Origin: Kutzneria sp. CA-103260
GTDB taxonomy: Bacteria > Actinomycetota > Actinomycetes > Mycobacteriales > Pseudonocardiaceae
NCBI RefSeq assembly: GCF_018263855.1
Contig: NZ_CP073318.1
Coordinates: forward strand, 8,246,001-8,310,000
Direction of reading: 5' to 3'
DNA: 64,000 nt
Below, piece by piece: positions 40,593 to 50,116 of the stretch; position 1 is the first letter of the stretch, and the number at the start of each line of letters is the position of its first letter. The position numbers and the translations under genes are program-made. The notes beneath the pieces are model-generated. The model saw only the letters and a list, made by a program, of their open reading frames with translations. It was not told where the DNA came from and ran no database searches.

Positions 40593-43241
40593 GTGTGCTG
40601 GTATGTACGGGTGCCTCCGTCGTCCATCGCCGCTGCCGCGCGCCCTCGCGCCGCCGCGCACGTGCTGGACCGGGCGACCAAGCTGCACGCCAGCGTGCAC
40701 CAGATCGCGCTGTCCCAGCAGTACGTCAAGGCGTCCCGGCTGCACCGCCGGAACCTGCGGCTGCTGGACCGCCTGCCAGCCGAGGACCCGGACCAGCAGA
40801 CAATGCGGGTGCGGGTGCTCGCCTCACTCGCGCACACCGACTCCGAGGCGTACGGGATGCGCGAGGGCATGCCGTCGCTGGAGCTGGCCGGCCGGCTGGT
40901 GTCGTCGATGCCGGTCGGCTCCCAGCGGATGGCGCTGGAGGGCCTGCTCGAGCGGCAGCACGGCAACATCCTGTGGCGGGCCGGCCGGCTGCCGGAGGCC
41001 CTCGCCGTGCTGGACAAGGCCGTGGTCGTGGCGGACAAGGCGCTGGCCTCCGGCGCGCCGGTGGAGAACGGCCTGATCAGCGCGCTGACCGCCCGCGCGC
41101 TGGTGAACAGCGCCCTGGGCAATCCGCACTCAGCCGGCGACGACCTGCGCCGCTGCCTGTGGCTGGGCCACACCTACCACGCCCCGGTGACGCTGGCGAT
41201 CACCACCACCAACCTCGGCGAGATGCACTACCGGATGGGCGATGCCCCGACGGCACTGCGCTACTACGAGGAGGCCGAGCGACTGATGCTGCGGGTCGCG
41301 CCGACGGCCGTGCCGAAGGTGCGCTCCGACCGGGCGCAGGTGCTGCTGTTCGCGGGGCTGGCCGAGGAGGCCGCCAACGCGCTGGACGAGGCCTTCGCCA
41401 GCCTGCGGGAACAGGGCAGCAACCGGGACCTGGCCGAGGCCGAGACGCTGCGGGCCGCCGCGGCCGTGATGGCGGGCGACTACGCCACCGCGCGGGGGTT
41501 CTCCGACCTGGCCCGGCGCCGGTACCTGCGGCAGGACCGGCCGGCGATGGCCTGGCTGGCCTCGCTGACCGGGCTGCACGCCGCCGTCGCGGCCGCGCTG
41601 AGTGGTTCTCGCAAGCCGTCGAAGTTGTTGGTGCGGCGGGCCTTGGAGCTGTCCGACCGGCTCGGCGGGCTCGCGCAGACCGACGAGTCCGCGGTCGCCA
41701 AGCTGCTGGCCGTGCGCGTCCAGCTGCGACGGGGCGAGGTCGCCGACGCCGCCCGGCTGCTGGCCGAGGTGCCCGCGCCGCGCCGGTTCACCTCCATAGA
41801 CCACCGCATGCTGCGCCGCCTGGCCCGGGCCGAGGTGGCCGTGGCCACGGGCGACCGCCGCACCGCCTTCAGCCAGGCCCGGGTCGGGTTCAATGAGTTG
41901 GGCCGCACCCGGGACCGCATGGGCGGGCTGGAGCTGGTGTGCGGCACCGCCGTGCACGGGCGCGAGCTCGGCGTGCTGGCCGTGCGGCTGGTGCTGGACG
42001 GCGGCCGGTCCGCGGCCGACGCGCGGCGGCTGTTCGGCTGGCTGGAGCGGACCCGGGCCCAGGTGTACCGGTACGAGCCGCAGCCCTCCATCGACGATCC
42101 CGAGCTGGCCGACCGGATCAGCGAGATCCGCAACCTCACCCGGTCCATGCAGCTGGCCAAGGCCGAGGGCCGGCGGGTGCGGGAGATGGCCGCCCGGCAC
42201 GCCGCGTTGCAGCAGGAGGTCACCCGGCTGGGCTGGCAGACCACGGTGTGGGGGCGGCCGCGGCCGGTCGCCGACCTGGCCGAGGTGGGCAAGCGGCTGG
42301 AGGATCGGGCGATGATCAGCTTCGCCGCGGTGGAGGACGCCCTGGTCGCCGTGGTGATCGTGAACGGTCGGCCGCGGCTGGTGCGGCTGGGCAGCGTCGC
42401 CGAGGCCCAGCGGTCGGCCCAGATGCTGCACGCCGACCTCGACGCCCTGGCCCCCGACCACCTGCCCGCCGCCCTGGTCGAGGTGGTGTCCGCGTCGGCC
42501 CGCCGCCGGGCCCAGTCCCTGGACGAGCAGCTGCTGCGGCCGCTGGCCGGGATCATCGGCGACCGGGAGCTCGTGGTCGTGCCCACCGCTCCCCTCTACC
42601 CCATCGCCTGGGGCGCTTTGCCTTCGCTGCGGGGCCGGCCCGTGGTCGTCGCCCCGTCGGCCACCGCCTGGCTCGCCGCCTCCGCCGACCAGCAGCTGCC
42701 CGGCACCGGTCGCAGCGTCCTGGTCGGCGGTCCCGACCTGCCCGCCGCCGTCGGCGAGGTCGCCCAGCTGACCCGCTACCTGCCCGGCGCCCAGGTCCTC
42801 GAAGGTTCCCGGGCCACCGTCGAAGCCGTCCTCGAAGCCCTCGACGGCGCCCAGTTGGCCCACATCGCCGCCCATGGCATGCACGAGCCCGGCAACGCCC
42901 TGTTCTCCCGCCTCGACCTCGTCGACGGCGGCCTGTTCGCGCACGAGACCGCTCGCCTGCAACGCCCGCCCGAGCAGGTCGTGCTGGCCGCCTGCGAGCT
43001 GGCCATGAGCCGCATCCGCCCCGGCGACGAGGCCCTCGGCTTCGCCGGCGCCCTGCTGGCCACCGGCGTCCGCACCGTGACGGCGGCGGTCTCCCGCGTC
43101 GGCGACCACACGGCGGCCGAGAGCATGGCCTTCTACCACCGCCGCGTCGCCGAAGGCGCCCGCCCGGCCGTGGCGTTGGCCGACGCCACCGCAGTGGACC
43201 CGTTCAGGCGGCCGTTCATCTGCCTGGGGGCCAGCAACTAA
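40593..43241 (+). CDS. TPR-CHAT protein, caspase-like protease
   Basis: 882 residues from GTG 40593; GTG 40611 is an alternative and neither has a strong ribosome site. Residues 50-480 are helical TPR-like repeats. The C-terminal CHAT domain (about 570-880) has the catalytic His in HIAAHGMHEP (His761) and the Cys in VVLAACELAMSRIRPGDEALG (Cys801), both in the expected context, so the enzyme should be active. CHAT proteases of this layout cleave partner proteins on a signal sensed by the TPRs. Csx29 of type III-E CRISPR systems cleaves Csx30, which controls a sigma factor. Here a sigma factor and a repeat protein lie just upstream, so they are candidate substrates. Confidence 0.9.
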   Translation: MCWYVRVPPSSIAAAARPRAAAHVLDRATKLHASVHQIALSQQYVKASRLHRRNLRLLDRLPAEDPDQQTMRVRVLASLAHTDSEAYGMREGMPSLELAGRLVSSMPVGSQRMALEGLLERQHGNILWRAGRLPEALAVLDKAVVVADKALASGAPVENGLISALTARALVNSALGNPHSAGDDLRRCLWLGHTYHAPVTLAITTTNLGEMHYRMGDAPTALRYYEEAERLMLRVAPTAVPKVRSDRAQVLLFAGLAEEAANALDEAFASLREQGSNRDLAEAETLRAAAAVMAGDYATARGFSDLARRRYLRQDRPAMAWLASLTGLHAAVAAALSGSRKPSKLLVRRALELSDRLGGLAQTDESAVAKLLAVRVQLRRGEVADAARLLAEVPAPRRFTSIDHRMLRRLARAEVAVATGDRRTAFSQARVGFNELGRTRDRMGGLELVCGTAVHGRELGVLAVRLVLDGGRSAADARRLFGWLERTRAQVYRYEPQPSIDDPELADRISEIRNLTRSMQLAKAEGRRVREMAARHAALQQEVTRLGWQTTVWGRPRPVADLAEVGKRLEDRAMISFAAVEDALVAVVIVNGRPRLVRLGSVAEAQRSAQMLHADLDALAPDHLPAALVEVVSASARRRAQSLDEQLLRPLAGIIGDRELVVVPTAPLYPIAWGALPSLRGRPVVVAPSATAWLAASADQQLPGTGRSVLVGGPDLPAAVGEVAQLTRYLPGAQVLEGSRATVEAVLEALDGAQLAHIAAHGMHEPGNALFSRLDLVDGGLFAHETARLQRPPEQVVLAACELAMSRIRPGDEALGFAGALLATGVRTVTAAVSRVGDHTAAESMAFYHRRVAEGARPAVALADATAVDPFRRPFICLGASN

Positions 43242-43261
43242 CGGCACCGGCACGCAGGATT

Positions 43262-43311
43262 GGGGTCCGGGGCGAAGTCCCGGCGTGGGGGCGTGGGGGC
43301 CGGGCCCCCAC
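43262..43311 (+). repeat. GC-rich dispersed repeat, copy 2
   Basis: It is similar to the reverse complement of 8935-8986, sharing GGGGTCCGGGGCG, CGGCGTGGGGG and a terminal TGGGGGCC/GGCCCCCA stem. It follows the CHAT gene. The inner stem may also help termination. Confidence 0.5.
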
Positions 43312-43323
43312 AAGACACTAAAA

Positions 43324-43362
43324 GGCGACCCCTGCTTGCGCTTTCCGCAAGCAGGGGTCGCC
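43324..43362. terminator. Terminator of groEL, also facing the CHAT gene
   Basis: GGCGACCCCTGCTTGCG pairs perfectly with CGCAAGCAGGGGTCGCC around a five-base loop. On the minus strand it is followed by TTTTAG, the classical intrinsic terminator for groEL. It can also stop transcription from the CHAT gene. Confidence 0.92.
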
Positions 43363-43378
43363 CAGTTCGCCTTTTAAC

Positions 43379-45001
<1,623 letters not shown>

Positions 45002-45116
45002 TGCGGTGTGGTCCTCCGGATTATGGATGACACGGTGCTCGGCCAGGCTCGGTGCCCGCGACGGACGACCCACCGGAGGTTCACCCCGGCCGGCCTCACC
45101 GTCCCGACCTAACGTG

Positions 45117-45143
45117 TTGGCACTCGTAGTGCCCGAGTGCTAG
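45117..45143. promoter_or_regulatory. CIRCE operator 1 for groEL
   Basis: TTGGCACTC-N9-GAGTGCTAG matches the HrcA-binding CIRCE consensus TTAGCACTC-N9-GAGTGCTAA with one change in each arm. It is about 115 bp upstream of the groEL start. Confidence 0.9.
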
Positions 45144-45150
45144 TTCGTGT

Positions 45151-45177
45151 TTAGCACTCGGGGGCGGCGAGTGCAAG
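45151..45177. promoter_or_regulatory. CIRCE operator 2 for groEL
   Basis: TTAGCACTC-N9-GAGTGCAAG is a second CIRCE with a perfect left arm, seven bp from the first. Tandem operators would tighten HrcA repression at normal temperature. Confidence 0.85.
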
Positions 45178-45188
45178 CAAACACCCGC

Positions 45189-46367
45189 TCAGGCGGTGAG
45201 CCACACGATCACCACGACCAGCAGGACCAGCAGCGCCGTGCCGGCCAACACCGGCACGGCCCACCGGGCCGCGCCGCCGTCCTCGCGGAACGCGGTGGCG
45301 TTGATCGGCGTCGGCGGGCGCAGCCGGACCGGCTGGTCGCTCTGCGGCGGGTAGCCGCCGTACTGCGGCTGCGCCGGGGCCGGCTGGTACGGGCGCGGCT
45401 GGGGCTGGCTCGGGAACGGCTGGGAGGCCGGCGCCTGCACCGGCGCGGCCTGCACCGGCACCGGGCCGCTGGCCGGCTCGGTGCGCACGGTCGGCTGCTG
45501 CTGTGGCGGCGGCGCGGAGACGCCCGGCGTGGCCACGGTGACCAGGGCCGAGCGCGCGGCGGCGACCAGCTCGCGGCAGTTGGCGTAGCGCTGCTTGGGG
45601 TCCTTGGCCATGCCCTTGCGGATCACGTCGTCGATGCCGACCGGCAGGGACGACACCAGCTTGGTCGCCGACGGCGGCTGGCTACCCAGGTGGCCCTGGA
45701 TCACCTCGGACACTCCGCCCTGGTACGGCGGGCGGCCGGTCAGGCAGGCGAACAGCACGCAGGCCAGGGAGTAGAGGTCGGTGCGGCCGTCCACCGGCTC
45801 GCCGCGCAGGTGCTCGGGGGCGGCGTAGGTGGGCGAGCCGAGGAAGTCGCCGCCACGGGTGCGGTGGCCGGTGGCGCCGCGCCGGGTCAGGCCGAAGTCG
45901 GCCAGGTAGACGTGCTCGCCGGCGGACTCCCGGCTGGTCACCAGCATGTTGGCCGGCTTGACGTCCAGGTGCACCAGGCCGCGGCCGGCCAGCATGTCCA
46001 ACGCCTCGCCGGCCTGGCTGACCAGGATCAGGGCGCGCGAGGGCGGCAGCGGGCCGTCCTTGATCAGGCTGGCCAGGTCGGAGCCGTCCACCAGCCGCAT
46101 GGCGATGTAGAGCAGGCCGTCCAGCTCACCGAAGTCGTACAGCGGCACCACGTTGGAGTGGTCGATGGCCGCGGTGTTGCGCGCCTCGTCGACGAAGCGC
46201 TCGCGGAACTCCGGGTCCTCGGTGAGGTGTTCGGAGATGACCTTCAGCGCGACCTTGCGGCCCAGCCTCATGTCCGTCGCCCGGTACATGACGCTCATGC
46301 CGCCACGGCCGAGCACCGCGTCGATGCGATAGTGGCCCAGGCGTTTTCCGGTCAAGTCGTCCGACAC
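45189..46367 (-). CDS. Membrane-anchored Ser/Thr protein kinase without extracellular sensor
   Basis: 392 residues. The kinase domain (1-270) has the glycine loop GRGGMSVMYRA, the ATP-binding Lys in VALKVI, the catalytic loop HLDVKPANML and DFGLTRRG. A Pro/Gln-rich linker (about 275-365) is followed by a C-terminal membrane helix (WAVPVLAGTALLVLLVVVIVWL) that ends two residues from the C-terminus. There are no PASTA or sensor domains outside the cell. The start is GTG 46367. It is 108 bp downstream of the cold-shock gene, across a terminator, and just upstream of groEL's operators. Its targets are unknown. Confidence 0.9.
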   Translation of the reverse strand: MSDDLTGKRLGHYRIDAVLGRGGMSVMYRATDMRLGRKVALKVISEHLTEDPEFRERFVDEARNTAAIDHSNVVPLYDFGELDGLLYIAMRLVDGSDLASLIKDGPLPPSRALILVSQAGEALDMLAGRGLVHLDVKPANMLVTSRESAGEHVYLADFGLTRRGATGHRTRGGDFLGSPTYAAPEHLRGEPVDGRTDLYSLACVLFACLTGRPPYQGGVSEVIQGHLGSQPPSATKLVSSLPVGIDDVIRKGMAKDPKQRYANCRELVAAARSALVTVATPGVSAPPPQQQPTVRTEPASGPVPVQAAPVQAPASQPFPSQPQPRPYQPAPAQPQYGGYPPQSDQPVRLRPPTPINATAFREDGGAARWAVPVLAGTALLVLLVVVIVWLTA

Positions 46368-46418
46368 GGCGGTCAGCCTAACGTCCGCGAGTTTCGCCGC
46401 GCGTCCGGTTGGCGGGAA

Positions 46419-46449
46419 AACGGCGGCGGCCGCGCGGGCCGCCGCCGTT
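46419..46449 (-). terminator. Terminator of the cold-shock gene
   Basis: AACGGCGGCGGCC pairs with GGCCGCCGCCGTT around a short loop. On the minus strand it is followed by TTTTCCC. It separates the csp gene from the kinase. Confidence 0.75.
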
Positions 46450-46486
46450 GACCGCGGGTTGTGCCTTCCAGATCAGACTCTGCAGA

Positions 46487-46690
46487 TCAGACCTTGCGGA
46501 CGTCCGCGGCCTGGCTGCGGCCGTCACGGCCGGCCTGGACCTCGAACTCAACCCGGTCGCCCTCAGCCAGTGCCCTGAATCCGTCCATCTGAATCGCCGA
46601 GTAGTGGACGAACACGTCCTGACCACTGTCCTGAGCGATGAAGCCGTAGCCCTTTTCCGAGTTGAACCACTTGACCGTGCCGACTGCCAC
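46487..46690 (-). CDS. Cold-shock domain protein (CspA family)
   Basis: 67 residues: a five-stranded OB fold with the RNA-binding motifs GTVKWFNSEKGYGFI (RNP1-like) and DVFVHYSAI (RNP2-like). It binds single-stranded RNA or DNA and acts as an RNA chaperone. The GTG at 46690 follows AAGGAGGACGCC, a strong ribosome site. The longer frame lacks homology. It is divergent from moeA across about 190 bp. Confidence 0.96.
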   Translation of the reverse strand: MAVGTVKWFNSEKGYGFIAQDSGQDVFVHYSAIQMDGFRALAEGDRVEFEVQAGRDGRSQAADVRKV

Positions 46691-46877
46691 GGCGTCCTCC
46701 TTGAGATGTGGCGCACGGCGCTGGGGGCGCCGAATGGATCTCACGACAACGTTAGCGGCGGCAAGCCCGCTCGCCATCTGCTTGTTGGGTGCTCTTCATG
46801 CGACAAGATCGTTGCCACACAGCAATTTCCTCTGACTCGAACGGCGGTACCGCCGACACCGGCGGGTATGCGCGAAG

Positions 46878-48095
46878 ATGGGTCCCGTGTCCACTTCAGC
46901 TACTCGGTTGGCGAGCGTCGACGAACACCTGGCGATGGTGTTGGACCTGGTCGGCAATACGCCGGTAGAACGCATTCCGTTGGCGGACTGCCTTGGTCTG
47001 GCCATCGCCGAGGACCTCAGTTCACCGGTCGATCTGCCGCCGTTCGACAATTCGGCCATGGACGGTTACGCCGTTCGGGCGCGAGACATCAGGGACGCCC
47101 CGGTAGAACTCCCCGTGACCGACGACATTCCGGCCGGCAAGACGGTGCTCACCGAACTCGCCGCCGGCACCGCGCAGCGGATCATGACCGGCGCCCCGGT
47201 GCCGCCCGGCGCGGACGCCGTCGTGCAGGTCGAACTGACCGACGGCGGCACGGAAAGCGTGCTGGTCAATGGCGAGGTGGAGCCGGGCGCGCACATCCGG
47301 CGGGCCGGCGAGGACGTCCGGGTCGGCGATGTCGTGCTGCGCGCGGGCGCGGAACTCGGTCCGCCGCAACTGGGTCTGGCCGCCGCGGTCGGCGCGGGCG
47401 AGCTGCCGGTCCGTCGACGGCCCCGGGTGCTGGTGCTGTCCACCGGATCCGAACTCGTCGCGCCGGGGAATCCGTTGTTGCCGGGGCAGATCTACGAATC
47501 AAACGGCGTGATGCTGGCCGCCGCGATTCGATCCGTCGGCGCGTTGGCCGAAGTGCTCAGCTTCGTGCCCGACGATGTCGAAACGTTTCACTCGGTGTTG
47601 GCCGCCCGGCTGGAATCGGCCGATCTGATCGTCACATCCGGTGGCGTCAGCGCCGGCGCCTATGAAGTGGTCAAGGACGCGTTCACCGGCAACGGCGTCG
47701 AGTTCCGCAAGGTGGCCATGCAGCCGGGTATGCCACAGGGGGCCGGCGAGTACCGGGGTGTGCCGGTGGTGACGCTGCCCGGCAATCCGGTCAGCGCCCA
47801 GGTGTCGTTCGAGGTGTTCCTGCGCCCGGCCCTGCGCTCGGCGATGGGGCACGCGGTGATCCAGCGGCCGACCCGCACCGCGGTGATCGACGAGGCGCTG
47901 CACTCGCCGCCCGGCCGCCGTCAGTTCCGCCGCGGCCGCTACGACCCGTCGGCCGGCACGGTCCGGCTGGTCGGCGGCCCCGGCTCGCATCTGCTCAGCG
48001 CGCTGGCGGTGGCCAACTGCCTGATCATCGTGCCGGAGGGTGTGAGCGAGGTCGCCGCAGGTGACGCCGTCACCGTCGTCGCGCTCGATGCGTAG
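46878..48095 (+). CDS. moeA: Molybdopterin molybdenumtransferase
   Basis: 405 residues. MoeA inserts molybdate into adenylylated molybdopterin. The family features are DLPPFDNSAMDGYAVRA, RIMTGAPVPPGADAV, and a MogA-like domain with LSTGSELVAPG, VTSGGVSAGAYEVVKDAF and VTLPGNPVSAQVSFEVFLRP. The neighbours match M. tuberculosis moeA2 (Rv0438c) beside psd and pssA. It complements the moa genes at 9-10 kb and would serve the cox-like hydroxylase. ATG 46878 and GTG 46887 are both possible starts, with no strong ribosome site, which suggests a leaderless transcript. Confidence 0.93.
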   Translation: MGPVSTSATRLASVDEHLAMVLDLVGNTPVERIPLADCLGLAIAEDLSSPVDLPPFDNSAMDGYAVRARDIRDAPVELPVTDDIPAGKTVLTELAAGTAQRIMTGAPVPPGADAVVQVELTDGGTESVLVNGEVEPGAHIRRAGEDVRVGDVVLRAGAELGPPQLGLAAAVGAGELPVRRRPRVLVLSTGSELVAPGNPLLPGQIYESNGVMLAAAIRSVGALAEVLSFVPDDVETFHSVLAARLESADLIVTSGGVSAGAYEVVKDAFTGNGVEFRKVAMQPGMPQGAGEYRGVPVVTLPGNPVSAQVSFEVFLRPALRSAMGHAVIQRPTRTAVIDEALHSPPGRRQFRRGRYDPSAGTVRLVGGPGSHLLSALAVANCLIIVPEGVSEVAAGDAVTVVALDA

Positions 48096-48104
48096 AGTCG
48101 TGTC

Positions 48105-48377
48105 GTGGGACTCATCGGATGGATCGTGCTGGGCGCGATCGTGGGCTGGGCGGCCAACCTGGTCGTCGGCGGTCGGGACCGGCGGCCGCAGGGCTGCATC
48201 GTCAGCATCCTGGTCGGCATCGCCGGCGCGTTCCTGGGCGGCTGGCTGTACCAGCTGGTCACCGGGCATCCGCGGGACTTCGGCTGGAACTTCACCAGCT
48301 TCGGCATCGCACTGGTCGGCGCGGTGATCCTGCTGGCGGTGCTGAGCCTGTTCCGCAACGCCGGCCGCCGCCGGTAG
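48105..48377 (+). CDS. GlsB/YeaQ/YmgE-family small membrane protein
   Basis: 90 residues, mostly membrane. GLIGWIVLGAIVGWAANLV opens the transglycosylase-associated (GlsB/YeaQ) family, followed by CIVSILVGIAGAFLGGWLY and a third helix near the C-terminus. The biochemical role is unknown; members are often stress-related. A TAGAGT box lies six bases before the GTG and no ribosome site is visible, so this is probably a leaderless start. It sits between moeA and psd on the same strand. Confidence 0.85.
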   Translation: MGLIGWIVLGAIVGWAANLVVGGRDRRPQGCIVSILVGIAGAFLGGWLYQLVTGHPRDFGWNFTSFGIALVGAVILLAVLSLFRNAGRRR

Positions 48378-48419
48378 CGCACGCGGGGTCGGCCGGCGGG
48401 TGCCCTATCGTGTGGCGCG

Positions 48420-49127
48420 ATGAACGCCAACTCGCCCGAACCTGCCGGGTTCTCCGTCGGCCACTTCCTGGAGCTGGCCCGCAAGACCGTGCCGCCGATG
48501 CACCCGGGCGGGCGGCCGATCGTGGCCGGCTTCGCCATCGGGGCGCTGGTGCTGCGGCTGCTTAACCGCCGGCTGGGCTTCCTGGGCTTCCTGGCCACGG
48601 CCTGGTGCGCCTGGTTCTTCCGGGAGCCGGCCCGGGTGACGCCGACCCGCCCGAACATCGCGGTCGCGGCGGCCGACGGCACGGTGGCCGACGTGGTCGT
48701 GGTCGAGCCGCCGGCCGAGCTGGGTCTGTCCGGCCGGATGCTGCGGATCAGCACCTTCCTCAACATCTTCGACGTGCACGTGCAGCGGCTGCCGGCCTCC
48801 GGTGAGATCACCGCGGCGCACTACCGGCCGGGCAAGTTCCTGTCGGCCGACCTGGACAAGGCGTCCGAGGACAACGAGCGCAACTCGCTGGCCATCCGCA
48901 CCGAGCAGGGCCACGACCTGGTCGTGGTGCAGATCGCCGGCCTGATCGCGCGTCGCATCGTGTGCGAGGTCAACGCGGGCGACCCTGCGGTGGCCGGCCG
49001 CACCTACGGCCTGATCCGCTTCGGCTCCCGGGTCGACCTCTACGTGCCGCTGGGCAGCAAGGTGCTGGTCGAGCCGGGGCAGCGGACCATCGGCGGGGAG
49101 ACAGTGCTCGCCGAACTCGGGGGCTGA
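48420..49127 (+). CDS. psd: Phosphatidylserine decarboxylase
   Basis: 235 residues of the short, archaeal/actinobacterial form. The autocleavage site is in RFGSRVD near the C-terminus, which yields the pyruvoyl-bearing alpha subunit. Other family residues are in IFDVHVQRLPASG and NERNSLAI. A hydrophobic segment near residue 45 would anchor it to the membrane. It makes phosphatidylethanolamine from the product of PssA, the next gene, five bp away. A TATCGT box eight bases before the ATG suggests a leaderless transcript. Confidence 0.94.
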   Translation: MNANSPEPAGFSVGHFLELARKTVPPMHPGGRPIVAGFAIGALVLRLLNRRLGFLGFLATAWCAWFFREPARVTPTRPNIAVAAADGTVADVVVVEPPAELGLSGRMLRISTFLNIFDVHVQRLPASGEITAAHYRPGKFLSADLDKASEDNERNSLAIRTEQGHDLVVVQIAGLIARRIVCEVNAGDPAVAGRTYGLIRFGSRVDLYVPLGSKVLVEPGQRTIGGETVLAELGG

Positions 49128-49131
49128 CCAG

Positions 49132-50088
49132 ATGCCCTCGGGTCCCGGGGTCCGGCTGCTGCCCAACGCCATCACGGTGCTCGCCATGTGCGCGGGCCTG
49201 TCCGGCGTGCAGTTCGCCCTCACCAACAACTACGAGGTGGCGATCGGCGCGATCGGCGCGGCCGCCATCCTGGACAGCCTGGACGGCCGGATCGCCCGGC
49301 TGCTCGACGCCACCAGCAAGATGGGCGCGGAGCTGGACTCGCTGGCCGACGCCATCTCCTTCGGCGTCGCGCCGGCGCTGATGCTCTACATCTGGAACCA
49401 CGGCTCGGACAACGGGCTGTGGATCGTGTCCCTGATCTTCGCGGCCTGCATGGTGCTGCGCCTGGCCCGGTTCAACACGCTGCTCGAGGACACCGAGAAG
49501 CCGCCGTTCACCAAGGAGTTCTTCGTCGGTGTGCCGGCGCCGCCGGGCGCGCTGCTGGCCCTGCTGCCGATGGTGCTGTGGCTGGCCGCCGGCACCGGCT
49601 GGTGGACCTCGCCGATCCTGGTCGCGGCCTGGACGGTCTTCGTGGCGGCGCTGATGATCAGCCGGGTGCCCACGCTGTCGCTGAAGACGATCAAGGTGCC
49701 GCCGCGCCTGGTGGCCCCGCTGCTGGTCGGCGTGGTGCTGGTGGCCGCGACCGTGCTGCTGTACCCGCTGTGGGCGCTGGTCGCGGCGATGCTGATCTAC
49801 CTGGGCCACATCCCGTACGCCGTGTACCGCTACTACTGGCTGGCCCGGCACCCCGAGGCCTGGTCGGTGCCGTCGCGGGAGCGGCGGGCGATCCGCCGCG
49901 CCGGCAGCGCCGCCCGCCGGTTCGGGCTGCGGCCGCCGCTGCGCCGCCGGGTGGCCGGCGCGGCCAGCCGGATCAGCCAGGTGCGGCTGCCGCGGCGCGG
50001 CGAGCCCACCAGCAACGGCAATGGCAGCGGTGACGGCCGCCGCCGGGGCTGGCGGCAGCTGGGGCTTCGTCGCCAAGAGCGCCGCTGA
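49132..50088 (+). CDS. pssA: CDP-diacylglycerol-serine O-phosphatidyltransferase
   Basis: 318 residues. The CDP-alcohol phosphotransferase signature DG-x2-AR-x8-G-x3-D-x3-D is read in DGRIARLLDATSKMGAELD with the final Asp in SLAD. About eight hydrophobic segments follow, and the last 70 residues are a basic Arg-rich cytoplasmic tail not needed by the family core. It produces phosphatidylserine for Psd. It starts five bp after psd, so the two are in one operon. Confidence 0.93.
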   Translation: MPSGPGVRLLPNAITVLAMCAGLSGVQFALTNNYEVAIGAIGAAAILDSLDGRIARLLDATSKMGAELDSLADAISFGVAPALMLYIWNHGSDNGLWIVSLIFAACMVLRLARFNTLLEDTEKPPFTKEFFVGVPAPPGALLALLPMVLWLAAGTGWWTSPILVAAWTVFVAALMISRVPTLSLKTIKVPPRLVAPLLVGVVLVAATVLLYPLWALVAAMLIYLGHIPYAVYRYYWLARHPEAWSVPSRERRAIRRAGSAARRFGLRPPLRRRVAGAASRISQVRLPRRGEPTSNGNGSGDGRRRGWRQLGLRRQERR

Positions 50089-50116
50089 GTCGCGGGGGCG
50101 TGGATAAGCTGGCGGC

